Below, piece by piece: positions 10,238 through 21,651 of a DNA stretch of 64,000 bases. The notes under the pieces were generated by a model. That model was not told the origin of the DNA, did not search any database, and saw only the letters and a list, made by a program, of their open reading frames with translations. The first letter of the stretch is position 1; the number at the start of each line of letters is the position of its first letter. Source of the DNA: Taudactylus pleione (Eukaryota > Chordata > Amphibia > Anura > Myobatrachidae). Position numbers and translations under genes: made by a program. The DNA lies in the NCBI GenBank assembly GCA_031769625.1, contig JAUIMM010000550.1, forward strand, positions 2,294,001 to 2,358,000, read 5' to 3'.

Positions 10238-10663
10238 TTTTGATTTTGTTTCTCAATCATCCATTTTTTCACAATACTGAATCTTAAGAAAATTTCAGAA
10301 AGTAAGCAGATTCTTTGAAGGTGCTTGCACTATTTGTGTTTAATGCTTATTATAAAGCTATCTTAACATGCTTTGAATAATTTAATTGTGAATTATTGTA
10401 CTAAAGTACTTGGAATTTGACATAAATTCTAGAATTCAGAAAAGAAGAATGTTTGGGCTCTGGCAGAGTAAGTTCATCACATTTTTTAAAGATCTTTTAG
10501 CAGTCACAAGGATTATTGTACCTAAAACATTTTTGGGAAACAATCCCTGCAGATAGTGTACAGTCAATTTCCAAAATGTGATTCTGTATATACTTCAATA
10601 ACCATAAAACTTTAAAACAGGCTCAAAAACAGCAAAAGACTCTTTGATTGCTACAAGACACCT

Positions 10664-10735
10664 GGGACAGTGGGCAATGGATAACGTGTCTGACTATAGA
10701 TCAGAAGATTGTAGGTTCGACTCCTACCTGGCTCG
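10664..10735 (+). pseudogene. tRNA-Arg-like, anticodon ATA (class D)
   Basis: Typical class D. Confidence 0.75.
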
Positions 10736-10743
10736 CTTAAATT

Positions 10744-10815
10744 GCCGTGATTGTATAGTGGTTAGTACTCTGCGTTGTGGCCGCTGCAACCCCGGTTCGA
10801 ATCCGGGTCACGGCA
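10744..10815 (+). tRNA. tRNA-His-GTG: tRNA-His(GTG), one mismatch
   Basis: U28.U42 (CGCTG) only; same as 5539. Confidence 0.75.
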
Positions 10816-11242
10816 TTTTGATTTTGTTTCTCAATCATCCATTTTTTCACAATACTGAATCTTAAGAAAATTTCAGAAAGTAAGCAGATTCTTTGAAGGT
10901 GCTTGCACTATTTGTGTTTAATGCTTATTATAAAGCTATCTTAACATGCTTTGAATAATTTAATTGTGAATTATTGTACTAATGTACTGGGAATTTGACA
11001 TAAATTCTAGAATTCAGGAAAGAAGAATGTTTGGGCTTCCTTCTGAGTAAGTTCATCACATTTTTGAAATATCTTTTAGCAGTCACAAGGATTATTTTAC
11101 CTAAAACGTTTTTGGGAAACAATCCCTGCAGATAGTGTACAGTCAATTTCCAAAATGTGATTCTGTATATACTTTAATAACCATAAAACTCTGAAAATAG
11201 GCTCAAAAACAGGAAAGACACTTCAATTACTACAAAACACGT

Positions 11243-11315
11243 CGGCCAGTGGCGCAATGGATAACTCGTCTGACTACGCATCAGAAGATTGTAGGTTCGA
11301 CTCCTACCTGGCTCG
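11243..11315 (+). tRNA. tRNA-Arg-ACG: tRNA-Arg(ACG), changed (class A)
   Basis: C1.C72, C11.U24 (AACTCG) and C37; higher-order copy of 833. Confidence 0.65.
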
Positions 11316-11323
11316 CTTATATT

Positions 11324-11395
11324 GCCATGATCGTATAGTGGTTAGTACTCTGCGTTGTGGCCGCAGCAACCCCGGTTCGAAAACAGGTCACGACA
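11324..11395 (+). pseudogene. tRNA-His relic, GTG
   Basis: Same as 914: GCCATGA, ACAGGTCACGAC. Confidence 0.75.
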
Positions 11396-11820
11396 TTTTG
11401 ATTTTGTTTCTCAATCATCCATTTTTTCACAATACTGAATCTTAAGAAAATTTCAGAAAGTAAGCAGATTCTTTGAAGGTGCTTGCACTATTTGTGTTTA
11501 ATGCTTATTATAAAGCTATCTTAACATGCTTTGAATAATTTAATTGTGAATTATTTTACTAAAGGACTGGGAATTTGACATAAATTCTGGAATTCAGGAA
11601 AGAAGAATGTTTGTGCTCTGTCTGAGTAAGTTCATTACATTTTTGAAAGCTCTTTTAGCAGTCAAAAGGATTATTGTACCTAAAACGTTTTTGGGAATCA
11701 ATCCCTGCAGATAGTGTACAGTCAATTTCCAAAATGTGATTCTGTATATACTTCAATAACCATAACACTTTAAAACAGGCTCAAAAACAGGAAAGACACT
11801 TCAATTACTACAGGGCATCT

Positions 11821-11893
11821 GGGCCAGTGGCGCAATGGATAACGTGTCTGACTATGCATCATAAGTTTGTAGGTTCGACTCCTACCTGGCTCG
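11821..11893 (+). pseudogene. tRNA-Arg-like, anticodon ATG (class B)
   Basis: Loop CTATGCA, as in 1411. Confidence 0.65.
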
Positions 11894-11901
11894 CTTAAAT
11901 T

Positions 11902-11973
11902 GCCGTGATCGTATAGTGGTTAGTACTCTGCGTTGTGGCCGCAGCAACCCCGGTTCGAATCCGGGTCACGGCA
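11902..11973 (+). tRNA. tRNA-His-GTG: tRNA-His(GTG), intact
   Basis: Identical to consensus. Confidence 0.95.
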
Positions 11974-12399
11974 TTTTGATTTTGTTTCTCAATCATCCAT
12001 TTTTTCACAATACTGAATCTTAAGAAAATTTCAGAAAGTAAGCAGATTCTTTGAAGGTGATTGCACTATTTGTGTTTAATGCTTATTATAAAGCTATCTT
12101 AACATGCTTTGAATAATTTAATTGTGAATTATTGTACTAAAGGACTGGGAATTTGACATAAATTCTAGAATTCAGGAAAGAAGAATGTTTGGGCTCTGTC
12201 AGAGTAAGTTCATCACATTTTTTAAAGATCTTTTAGCAGTCACAAGGATTATTTTACCTAAAACGTTTTTGGGAAACAATCCCTGCAGATAGTGTACAGT
12301 CAATTTCCAAAATGTGATTCTGTATATACTTCAATAACCATAAAATTCTGAAAACAGGCTCAAAAACAGGAAAGACACTTCAATTACTACAAGACACCC

Positions 12400-12471
12400 G
12401 GGACAGTGGGCAATGGATAACGTGTCTGACTATGGATCTGTAGATTGTAGGTTCTACTCCTCCCTGGCTCA
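12400..12471 (+). pseudogene. tRNA-Arg-like, anticodon ATG (class C)
   Basis: T arm GTAGG/CCTCC with loop TTCTACT; discriminator A. Confidence 0.8.
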
Positions 12472-12479
12472 CTAAAATT

Positions 12480-12551
12480 GCCGTGATCGTATAGTGGTTA
12501 GTACTCTGCGTTGTGGCCGCAGCAACCCCGGTTCGAATCCGGATCACGGCA
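12480..12551 (+). tRNA. tRNA-His-GTG: tRNA-His(GTG), one mismatch
   Basis: C49.A65 (CCGGA) is the sole change, absent from its copy at 2070. Confidence 0.8.
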
Positions 12552-12976
12552 TTTTGATTTTGTTTCTCAATCATCCATTTTTTCACAATACTGAATCTTA
12601 AGAAAATTTCTGAAAGTAAGCAGATTCTTTGAAGGTGCTTGCTCTATTTGTGTTTAATGCTTATTATAAAGCTATCTTAACATGCTTTGAATAATTTAAT
12701 TGTGAATTATTTTTCTAAAGGACTGGGAATTTGACATAAATTCTAGAATTCAGGAAAGAAGAATGTTTGGGCTCTGTCTGAGTAAGTTCATTACATTTTT
12801 TAAAGATCTTTTAGCAGTCACAAGGATTATTGTACCTAAAACATTTTTGGGAAACAATCCCTGCAGATAGTGTACAGTCAATTTCCAAAATGTGATTCTG
12901 TATATACTTCAATAACCATAAAACTTTAAAACAGGCTCAAAAACAGGAAAGACTCTTCAATTGCTACAAGACACCT

Positions 12977-13048
12977 GGGACAGTGGGCAATGGATAACGT
13001 GTCTGACTATAGATCAGAAGATTGTAGGTTCGACTCCTACCTGGCTCG
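12977..13048 (+). pseudogene. tRNA-Arg-like, anticodon ATA (class D)
   Basis: Copy of 2567. Confidence 0.75.
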
Positions 13049-13056
13049 CTTAAATT

Positions 13057-13128
13057 GCCGTGATTGTATAGTATATAGTACTCTGCGTTGTGGTTGCCAC
13101 AACCCCATTTCGAAAACGGGTTACAGCA
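13057..13128 (+). pseudogene. tRNA-His relic (H3)
   Basis: GTATATAGTA D arm and GTTACAGC end, as in 2647. Confidence 0.8.
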
Positions 13129-13553
13129 TTTTGATTTTGTTTCACAATCATCCATTTTTTCACAATACTGGATCTTAAGAAAATTTCAGAAAGTAAGCAG
13201 ATTCTTTGAAGGTGCTTGCACTATTTGTGTTTAATGCTTATTATAAAGCTATCTTAACATGCTTTGAATAATTTAATTGTGAATTATTGTACTAAAGGAC
13301 TGGGAATTTGACATAAATTCTGGAATTCAGGAAAGAAGAATGTTTGGGTTCTGTCTGAGTAAGTTCATCACATTTTTTAAAGATCTTTTAGCAGTCACAA
13401 GGATTATTTTACCTAAAACGTTTTTGGGAAACAATCCCTGCAGATAGTGTACAGTCAATTTCCAAAATGTGATTCTGTATATACTTCAATAACCATAAAA
13501 CTCCAAAACTGGCTCAAAAACAGGAAAGACACTTCAATTACTACAGGGCACCT

Positions 13554-13626
13554 TGGCCAGTGGCGCAATGGATAACGTGTCTGACTATGGATCTGTAGAT
13601 TGTAGGTTCAACTCCTACCTGGCTCG
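13554..13626 (+). pseudogene. tRNA-Arg-like, anticodon ATG (class C, full D arm)
   Basis: TGGCCAG acceptor, TTCAACT T loop; copy of 3144. Confidence 0.7.
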
Positions 13627-13634
13627 CTTAAATT

Positions 13635-13706
13635 GCCGTGATCGTATAGTGGTTAGTACTCTGCGTTGTGGCCGCAGCAACCCCGGTTCGAATCTGGGTC
13701 ACGGCA
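13635..13706 (+). tRNA. tRNA-His-GTG: tRNA-His(GTG)
   Basis: Fully paired with G52.U62 wobble. Confidence 0.9.
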
Positions 13707-14133
13707 TTTTGATTTTGTTTCTCAATCATCCATTTTTTCACAATACTGAATCTTAAGAAAATTTCAGAAAGTAAGCAGATTCTTTGAAGGTGCTTGCACT
13801 ATTTGTGTTTAATGCTTATTATAAAGCTATCTTAACATGCTTTGAATAATTTAATTGTGAATTATTGTACTAAAGTACTGGGAATTTGACATAAATTCTA
13901 GAATTCAGGAAAGAAGAATGTTTGGGCTTCCTTCTGAGTAAGTTCATCACATTTTTGAAATATCTTTTAGCAGTCACAATTATTATTTTACCTAAAACGT
14001 TTTTGGGAAACAATCCCTGCAGATAGTCTACAGACAATTTCCAAAATGTGATTCTGTATATACTTCAATAACCATAAAACTTAGAAAATAGGCTCAAAAA
14101 CAGGAAAGACACTTCAATTACTACAAAACACGT

Positions 14134-14206
14134 GGGCCAGTGGCGCAATGGATAATGCGTCTGACTACGGATCAGAAGATTGTAGGTTCGACTCCTACCT
14201 GGCTCG
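14134..14206 (+). tRNA. tRNA-Arg-ACG: tRNA-Arg(ACG), intact
   Basis: Consensus with G12.U23 wobble. Confidence 0.93.
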
Positions 14207-14214
14207 CTTATATT

Positions 14215-14286
14215 GCCTTGATTGCATAGTGGTAAGTACTCTGCGTTGTGGCCGCAGCAACCCCGTTTCGAAAACAGGTCACGACA
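14215..14286 (+). pseudogene. tRNA-His relic (H5)
   Basis: As 3805 but with TCTGCG kept. Confidence 0.8.
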
Positions 14287-14711
14287 TTTTGATTTTGTTT
14301 CTCAATCATCCATTTTTTCACAATACTGAATCTTAAGAAAATTTCAGAAAGTAAGCAGATTCTTTGAAGGTGCTTGCACTATTTGTGTTTAATGCTTATT
14401 ATAAAGCTATCTTAACATGCTTTGAATAATTTAATTGTGAATTATTGTACTAAAGTACTGGGAATTTGACATAAATTCTAGAATTCAGGAAAGAAGAATG
14501 TTTGGGCTCTGTCAGAGTAAGTTCATCACATTTTTTAAAGATCTTTTAGCAGTCACAAGGATTATTTTACCTAAAACGTTTTTGGGAAACAATCCCTGCA
14601 GATAGTGTACAGTCAATTTCCAAAATGTGATTCTGTATATACTTCAATAACCATAAAACTCCAAAACTGGCTCAAAAACAGGAAAGACACTTCAATTACT
14701 ACAGGGCACCT

Positions 14712-14784
14712 GGGCCAGTGGCGCAATGGATAACGTGTCTGACTACGGATCATAAGATTGTAGGTTCGACTCCTACCTGGCTCG
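14712..14784 (+). tRNA. tRNA-Arg-ACG: tRNA-Arg(ACG), one stem mismatch (class B)
   Basis: Variable loop is the normal AGATT, unlike its copy at 4302. Confidence 0.62.
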
Positions 14785-14792
14785 CTTAAATT

Positions 14793-14864
14793 GACGTGAT
14801 TGTATAGTGGTTAGTACTCTGCGTTGTGGCCGCAGCAACCCCGGTTCGAAAACGGGTCACAGCA
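14793..14864 (+). pseudogene. tRNA-His relic (H2)
   Basis: GACGTGATTG start (U9). Confidence 0.75.
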
Positions 14865-15290
14865 TTTTGATTTTGTTTCACAATCATCCATTTTTTCACA
14901 ATACTGAATCTTAAGAAAATTTCAGAAAGTAAGCAGATTCTTTGAAGGTGCTTGCACTATTTGTGTTTAATGCTTATTATAAAGCTATCTTAACATGCTT
15001 TGAATAATTTAATTTTGAATTATTGTACTAAAGGACTTGGAATTTGACATAAATTCTGGAATTCAGGAAAGAAGAATGTTTGGGCTCTGTCTGAGTAAGT
15101 TCATCAAATTTTTTAAAGATCTTTTAGCAGTCACAAGGATTATTTTACCTAAAACTTTTTTGGGAAACAATCCCTTCAGATAGTGTACAGTCAATTACCA
15201 AAATGTGATTCTGTATCTACTTCAATAACCATAAAATTCTGAAAACAAGCTCAAAAACAGGAAAGACACTTCAATTACTACCAGACACCA

Positions 15291-15362
15291 GGGACAGTGG
15301 GCAATGGATAACGTGTCTGACTATGGATCTGTAGATTGTAGGTTCTACTCCTACCTGGCTCG
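15291..15362 (+). pseudogene. tRNA-Arg-like, anticodon ATG (class C)
   Basis: T loop TTCTACT. Confidence 0.8.
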
Positions 15363-15370
15363 CTTAAATT

Positions 15371-15442
15371 GCCGTGATCGTATAGTGGTTAGTACTCTGC
15401 GTTGTGGCCGCAGCATCCCCGGTTCGAATCCGGGTCACGGCA
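15371..15442 (+). tRNA. tRNA-His-GTG: tRNA-His(GTG)
   Basis: Fully paired, CATC variable loop. Confidence 0.9.
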
Positions 15443-15868
15443 TTTTGATTTTGTTTCTCAATCATCCATTTTTTCACAATACTGAATCTTAAGAAAATTT
15501 CAGAAAGTAAGCAGATTCTTTGAAGGTGCTTGCACTATTTGTGTTTAATGCTTATTATAAAGCTATCTTAACATGCTTTGAATAATTTAATTGTGAATTA
15601 TTGTACTAAAGTACTTGGAATTTGACATAAATTCTAGAATTCAGAAAAGAAGAATGTTTGGGCTCTGGCAGAGTAAGTTCATCACATTTTTTAAAGATCT
15701 TTTAGCAGTCACAAGGATTATTGTACCTAAAACATTTTTGGGAAACAATCCCTGCAGATAGTGTACAGTCAATTTCCAAAATGTGATTCTGTATATACTT
15801 CAATAACCATAAAACTTTAAAACAGGCTCAAAAACAGCAAAAGACTCTTTGATTGCTACAAGACACCT

Positions 15869-15940
15869 GGGACAGTGGGCAATGGATAACGTGTCTGACT
15901 ATAGATCAGAAGATTGTAGGTTCGACTCCTACCTGGCTCG
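15869..15940 (+). pseudogene. tRNA-Arg-like, anticodon ATA (class D)
   Basis: D arm TGGGCAATGG; copy of 5459 without its extra T. Confidence 0.75.
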
Positions 15941-15948
15941 CTTAAATT

Positions 15949-16020
15949 GCCGTGATTGTATAGTGGTTAGTACTCTGCGTTGTGGCCGCTGCAACCCCGG
16001 TTCGAATCCGGGTCACGGCA
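15949..16020 (+). tRNA. tRNA-His-GTG: tRNA-His(GTG), one mismatch
   Basis: U28.U42 (CGCTG). Confidence 0.75.
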
Positions 16021-16447
16021 TTTTGATTTTGTTTCTCAATCATCCATTTTTTCACAATACTGAATCTTAAGAAAATTTCAGAAAGTAAGCAGATTCTTTG
16101 AAGGTGCTTCCACTATTTGTGTTTAATGCTTATTATAAAGCTATCTTAACATGCTTTGAATAATTTAATTGTGAATTATTGTACTAATGTACTGGGAATT
16201 TGACATAAATTCTAGAATTCAGGAAAGAAGAATGTTTGGGCTTCCTTCTGAGTAAGTTCATCACATTTTTGAAATATCTTTTAGCAGTCACAATTATTAT
16301 TTTACCTAAAACGTTTTTGGGAAACAATCCCTGCAGATAGTCTACAGTCAATTTCCAAAATGTGATTCTGTATATACTTCAATAACCATAAAACTCTGAA
16401 AATAGGCTCAAAAACAGGAAAGACACTTCAATTACTACAAAACACGT

Positions 16448-16520
16448 GGGCCAGTGGCGCAATGGATAACACATCTGACTACGGATCAGAAGATTGTAGG
16501 TTCGACTCCTACCTGGCTCG
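16448..16520 (+). tRNA. tRNA-Arg-ACG: tRNA-Arg(ACG) (class A)
   Basis: C11.A24 and A26, as in 6038. Confidence 0.8.
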
Positions 16521-16528
16521 CTTATATT

Positions 16529-16600
16529 GCCGTGATCGTATAGTGGTTAGTACTCTGCGTTGTGGCCGCAGCAACCCCGGTTCGAATCCGGGTCACGGCT
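16529..16600 (+). tRNA. tRNA-His-GTG: tRNA-His(GTG), discriminator U
   Basis: Perfect stems; T at 73. Confidence 0.82.
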
Positions 16601-17026
16601 TTTTGATTTTGTTTCTCAATCATCCATTTTTTCACAATACTGAATCTTAAGAAAATTTCAGAAAGTAAGCAGATTCTTTGAAGGTGCTTGCACTATTTGT
16701 GTTTAATGCTTATTATAAAGCTATCTTAACATGCTTTGAATAATTTAATTGTGAATTATTGTACTAAAGTACTTGGAATTTGACATAAATTCTAGAATTC
16801 AGAAAAGAAGAATGTTTGGGCTCTGTCAGAGTAAGTTCATCACATTTTTTATAGATCTTTTAGCAGTCACAAGGATTATTTTACCTAAAACGTTTTTGGG
16901 AAACAATCCCTGCAGATAGTGTACAGTCAATTTCCAAAATGTGATTCTGTATATACTTCAATAACCATAAAATTCTGAAAACAGGCTCAAAAACAGGAAA
17001 GACACTTCAATTACTACAAGACACCC

Positions 17027-17098
17027 GGGACAGTGGGCAATGGATAACGTGTCTGACTATGGATCTGTAGATTGTAGGTTCTACTCCTACCTGGCTCA
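17027..17098 (+). pseudogene. tRNA-Arg-like, anticodon ATG (class C)
   Basis: T loop TTCTACT; discriminator A. Confidence 0.8.
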
Positions 17099-17106
17099 CT
17101 TAAATT

Positions 17107-17178
17107 GCCGTGATCATATAGTGGTTAGTACTCTGCGTTGTGGCCGCAGCAACCCCGGTTCGAATCCGGGTCACGGCA
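17107..17178 (+). tRNA. tRNA-His-GTG: tRNA-His(GTG), one mismatch
   Basis: A10.C25 only. Confidence 0.75.
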
Positions 17179-17603
17179 TTTTGATTTTGTTTCTCAATCA
17201 TCCATTTTTTCACAATACTGAATCTTAAGAAAATTTCAGAAAGTAAGCAGATTCTTTGAAGGTGCTTGCACTATTTGTGTTTAATGCTTATTATAAAGCT
17301 ATCTTAACATGTTTTGAATAATTTAATTGTGAATTATTGTACTAAAGGACTGGGAATTTGACATAAATTCTGGAATTCAGGAAAGAAGAATGTTTGGGCT
17401 CTGTCTGAGTAAGTTCATCACATTTTTTAAAGATCTTTTAGCAGTCACAAGGATTATTTTACCTAAAACGTTTTTGGGAAGCAATCCCTGCAGATAGTGT
17501 ACAGTCAATTTCCAAAATGTGATTCTGTATATACTTCAATAACCATAAAACTTTAAAACAGGCTCAAAAACAGGAAAGACTCTTCAATTGCTACAAGACA
17601 CCT

Positions 17604-17675
17604 GGGACAGTGGGCAATGGATAACGTCTCTGACTATAGATCAGAAGATTGTAGGTTCAACTCCTACCTGGCTCG
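17604..17675 (+). pseudogene. tRNA-Arg-like, anticodon ATA (class D)
   Basis: C26 and TTCAACT, as in 7194. Confidence 0.75.
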
Positions 17676-17683
17676 CTTAAATT

Positions 17684-17755
17684 GCCGTGATTGTATAGTA
17701 GTTAGTACTCTGCGTTGTGGTTGCCACAACCCCATTTCGAAAACGGGTCACAGCA
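17684..17755 (+). pseudogene. tRNA-His relic (H3)
   Basis: Same as 7274. Confidence 0.8.
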
Positions 17756-18181
17756 TTTTGATTTTGTTTCACAATCATCCATTTTTTCACAATACTGGAT
17801 CATAAGAAAATTTCAGAAAGTAAGCAGATTCTTTGAAGGTGCTTGCACTATTTGTGTTTAATGCTTATTATAAAGCTATCTTAAAATGCTTTGAATAATT
17901 TAATTGTGAATTATTGTACTAATGGACTGGGAATTTGACATAAATTCTGGAATTCAGGAAAGAAGAATGTTTGGGCTCTGTCTGAGTAAGTTCATCACAT
18001 TTTTTAAAGATCTTTTAGCAGTCACAAGGATTATTTTACCTAAAACGTTTTTGGGAAACAATCCCTGCAGATAGTTTTCAGTCAATTACCAAAATGTGAT
18101 TCTGTATATACTTCAATAACCATAAAATTCTGAAAACAGGCTCAAAAACAGGAAAGACACTTCAATTACTACAAGAGACCC

Positions 18182-18253
18182 GGGACAGTGGGCAATGGAT
18201 AATGTGTCTGACTATGGATCTGTAGATTGTAGGTTCGACTCCTACCTGGCTCG
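18182..18253 (+). pseudogene. tRNA-Arg-like, anticodon ATG (class C)
   Basis: TTCGACT kept; linker CTTTAATT, as in 7772. Confidence 0.78.
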
Positions 18254-18261
18254 CTTTAATT

Positions 18262-18333
18262 GCAGTGATCATATAGTGGTTAGTACTCTGCGTTGTGGCC
18301 GCAGCAACCCCGGTTCGAATCTGGGTCACGGCA
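18262..18333 (+). tRNA. tRNA-His-GTG: tRNA-His(GTG), two mismatches
   Basis: A3.G70 and A10.C25. Confidence 0.6.
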
Positions 18334-18760
18334 TTTTGATTTTGTTTCTCAATCATCCATTTTTTCACAATACTGAATCTTAAGAAAATTTCAGAAAGTA
18401 AGCAGATTCTTTGAAGGTGCTTGCACTATTTGTGTTTAATGCTTATTATAAAGCTATCTTAACATGTTTTGAATAATTTAATTGTGAATTATTGTACTAA
18501 AGGACTGGGAATTTGACATAAATTCTAGAATTCAGGAATGAAGAATGTTTGGGCTTCCTTCTGAGTAAGTTCATCACATTTTTGAAATATCTTTTAGCAG
18601 TCACAATTATTATTTTACCTAAAACGTTTTTGGGAAACAATCCCTGCAGATAGTCTACAGACAATTTCCAAAATGTGATTCTGTATATACTTCAATAACC
18701 ATAAAACTTAGAAAATAGGCTCAAAAACAGGAAAGACACTTCAATTACTACAAAACATGT

Positions 18761-18833
18761 GGGCCAGTGGCGCAATGGATAATGCGTCTGACTACGGATC
18801 AGAAGATTGTAGGTTCGACTCCTACCTGGCTCG
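18761..18833 (+). tRNA. tRNA-Arg-ACG: tRNA-Arg(ACG), intact
   Basis: Consensus with G12.U23; leader has CATGTGGGCC where most class A copies have CACGTGGGCC. Confidence 0.93.
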
Positions 18834-18841
18834 CTTATATT

Positions 18842-18913
18842 GCCTTGATTGCATAGTGGTAAGTACTCTGCGTTGTGGCCGCAGCAACCCCGTTTCGAAA
18901 ACAGGTCACGACA
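18842..18913 (+). pseudogene. tRNA-His relic (H5)
   Basis: Same as 8432. Confidence 0.8.
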
Positions 18914-19338
18914 TTTTGATTTTGTTTCTCAATCATCCATTTTTTCACAATACTGAATCTTAAGAAAATTTCAGAAAGTAATCAGATTCTTTGAAGGTGC
19001 TTGCACTATTTGTGTTTAATGCTTATTATAAAGCTATCTTAACATGCTTTGAATAATTTAATTGTGAATTATTTTACTAAAGGACTGGGAATTTGACATA
19101 AATTCTGGAATTCAGAAAAGAAGAATGTTTGTGCTCTGTCTGAGTAAGTTCATTACATTTTTGAAAGATCTTTTAGCAGTCACAAGGATTATTGTACCTA
19201 AAACGTTTTTGGGAATCAATCCCTGCAGATAGTGTACAGTCAATTTCCAAAATGTGATTCTGTATATACTTCAATAACCATAAAACTTTAAAACAGGCTC
19301 AAAAACAGGAAAGACACTTCAATTACTACAGGGCACCT

Positions 19339-19411
19339 GGGCCAGTGGCGCAATGGATAACATGTCTGACTATGGATCATAAGATTGTAGGTTCAACTCC
19401 TACCTGGCTCG
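19339..19411 (+). pseudogene. tRNA-Arg-like, anticodon ATG (class B)
   Basis: C11.A24, variable loop AGATT, T loop TTCAACT. Confidence 0.65.
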
Positions 19412-19419
19412 CTTAAATT

Positions 19420-19491
19420 GCCGTGATTGTATAGTGGTTAGTACTCTGCGTTGTGGCCGCAGCAACCCCGGTTCGAGTAAGGGTCACGGCA
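19420..19491 (+). pseudogene. tRNA-His, damaged T arm, GTG
   Basis: TTCGAGT-AAGGG, as in 9010. Confidence 0.65.
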
Positions 19492-19916
19492 TTTTGATTT
19501 TGTTTCTCAATCATCCATTTTTTCACAATACTGAATCTTAAGAAAATTTCAGAAAGTAAGCAGATTCTTTGAAGGTGCTTGCACTATTTGTGTTTAATGC
19601 TTATTATAAAGCTATCTTAACATGCTTTGAATAATTTAATTGTGAATTATTGTACTAAAGGACTGGGAATTTGACATAAATACTAGAATTCAGGAAAGAA
19701 GAATGTTTGGGCTCTGTCAGAGTAAGTTCATCACATTTTTTAAAGATCTTTTAGCAGTCACAAGGATTATTTTACCTAAAACGTTTTTGGGAAACAATCC
19801 CTGCAGATAGTGTACAGTCAATTTCCAAAATGTGATTCTGTATATACTTCAATAACCATAAAACTCCAAAACTGGCTCAAAAACAGGAAAGACACTTCAA
19901 TTACTACAGGGCACCT

Positions 19917-19989
19917 GGGCCAGTGGCGCAATGGATAACGTGTCTGACTACGGATCATAAGTTTGTAGGTTCGACTCCTACCTGGCTCG
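19917..19989 (+). tRNA. tRNA-Arg-ACG: tRNA-Arg(ACG), one stem mismatch (class B)
   Basis: Standard class B; first gene of the trio duplicated at 21652. Confidence 0.6.
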
Positions 19990-19997
19990 CTTAAATT

Positions 19998-20069
19998 GAC
20001 GTGATCGTATAGTGGTTAGTACTCTGCGTTGTGGCCGCAGCAACCCCAGTTCGAAAACGGGTCACAGCA
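19998..20069 (+). pseudogene. tRNA-His relic (H2)
   Basis: CCCAG T stem, as in 9588. Confidence 0.77.
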
Positions 20070-20495
20070 TTTTGATTTTGTTTCACAATCATCCATTTTT
20101 TCACAATACTGAATCTTAAGAAAATTTCAGAAAGTAAGCAGATTCTTTGAAGGTGCTTGCACTATTTGTGTTTAATGCTTATTATAAAGCTATCTTAACA
20201 TGCTTTGAATAATTTAATTTTGAATTATTGTACTAAAGGACTTGGAATTTGACATAAATTCTGGAATTCAGGAAAGAAGAATGTTTGGGCTCTGTCTGAG
20301 TAAGTTCATCAAATTTTTTAAAGATCTTTTAGCAGTCACAAGGATTATTTTACCTAAAACTTTTTTGGGAAACAATCCCTGCAGATAGTGTACAGTCAAT
20401 TACCAAAATGTGATTCTGTATCTACTTCAATAACCATAAAATTCTGAAAACAGGCTCAAAAACAGGAAAGACACTTCAATTACTACCAGACACCA

Positions 20496-20567
20496 GGGAC
20501 AGTGGGCAATGGATAACGTGTCTGACTATGGATCTGTAGATTGTAGGTTCTACTCCTACCTGGCTCG
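20496..20567 (+). pseudogene. tRNA-Arg-like, anticodon ATG (class C)
   Basis: T loop TTCTACT. Confidence 0.8.
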
Positions 20568-20575
20568 CTTAAATT

Positions 20576-20647
20576 GCCGTGATCGTATAGTGGTTAGTAC
20601 TCTGCGTTGTGGCCGCAGCATCCCCGGTTCGAATCCGGGTCACGGCA
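20576..20647 (+). tRNA. tRNA-His-GTG: tRNA-His(GTG)
   Basis: Fully paired, CATC variable loop. Confidence 0.9.
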
Positions 20648-21073
20648 TTTTGATTTTGTTTCTCAATCATCCATTTTTTCACAATACTGAATCTTAAGAA
20701 AATTTCAGAAAGTAAGCAGATTCTTTGAAGGTGCTTGCACTATTTGTGTTTAATGCTTATTATAAAGCTATCTTAACATGCTTTGAATAATTTAATTGTG
20801 AATTATTGTACTAAAGTACTTGGAATTTGACATAAATTCTAGAATTCAGAAAAGAAGAATGTTTGGGCTCTGGCAGAGTAAGTTCATCAAATTTTTTAAA
20901 GATCTTTTAGCAGTCACAAGGATTATTGTACCTAAAACATTTTTGGGAAACAATCCCTGCAGATAGTGTACAGTCAATTTCCAAAATGTGATTCTGTATA
21001 TACTTCAATAACCATAAAACTTTAAAACAGGCTCAAAAACAGCAAAAGACTCTTTGATTGCTACAAGACACCT

Positions 21074-21145
21074 GGGACAGTGGGCAATGGATAACGTGTC
21101 TGACTATAGATCAGAAGATTGTAGGTTCGACTCCTACCTGGCTCG
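21074..21145 (+). pseudogene. tRNA-Arg-like, anticodon ATA (class D)
   Basis: Typical class D. Confidence 0.75.
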
Positions 21146-21153
21146 CTTAAATT

Positions 21154-21225
21154 GCCGTGATTGTATAGTGGTTAGTACTCTGCGTTGTGGCCGCTGCAAC
21201 CCCGGTTCGAATCCGGGTCACGGCA
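21154..21225 (+). tRNA. tRNA-His-GTG: tRNA-His(GTG), one mismatch
   Basis: U28.U42 (CGCTG). Confidence 0.75.
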
Positions 21226-21651
21226 TTTTGATTTTGTTTCTCAATCATCCATTTTTTCACAATACTGAATCTTAAGAAAATTTCAGAAAGTAAGCAGATT
21301 CTTTGAAGGTGCTTGCACTATTTGTGTTTAATGCTTATTATAAAGCTATCTTAACATGCTTTGAATAATTTAATTGTGAATTATTGTACTAATGTACTGG
21401 GAATTTGACATAAATTCTAGAATTCAGGAAAGAAGAATGTTTGGGCTTCCTTCTGAGTAAGTTCATCACATTGTTGAAATATCTTTTAGCAGTCACAAGG
21501 ATTATTTTACCTAAAACGTTTTTGGGAAACAATCCCTGCAGATAGTGTACAGTCAATTTCCAAAATGTGATTCTGTATATACTTCAATAACCATAAAACT
21601 CCAAAACTGGCTCAAAAACAGGAAAGACACTTCAATTACTACAGGGCACCT

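Larger units (their letters stand above)
833..11242. repeat. 18-unit higher-order repeat, copy 1 (10,410 bp)
   Basis: The class order of its 18 Arg loci (A B C D C A B C D A C D C A B B C D) is repeated exactly from 11243, each locus shifted by 10,410 bp and differing by only scattered bases. Rare markers are shared, such as TTTAATAACC near 753 and 11173 and GTCAAAAGG near 1252 and 11662. Confidence 0.9.
11243..21651. repeat. 18-unit higher-order repeat, copy 2
   Basis: Second copy of the block that starts at 833. The spacer before its first gene joins an A-type left half (GCTTCCTTCTGAG) to a right half with CAAGG and GTGTAC, which marks a likely crossover near 11085. Confidence 0.9.
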
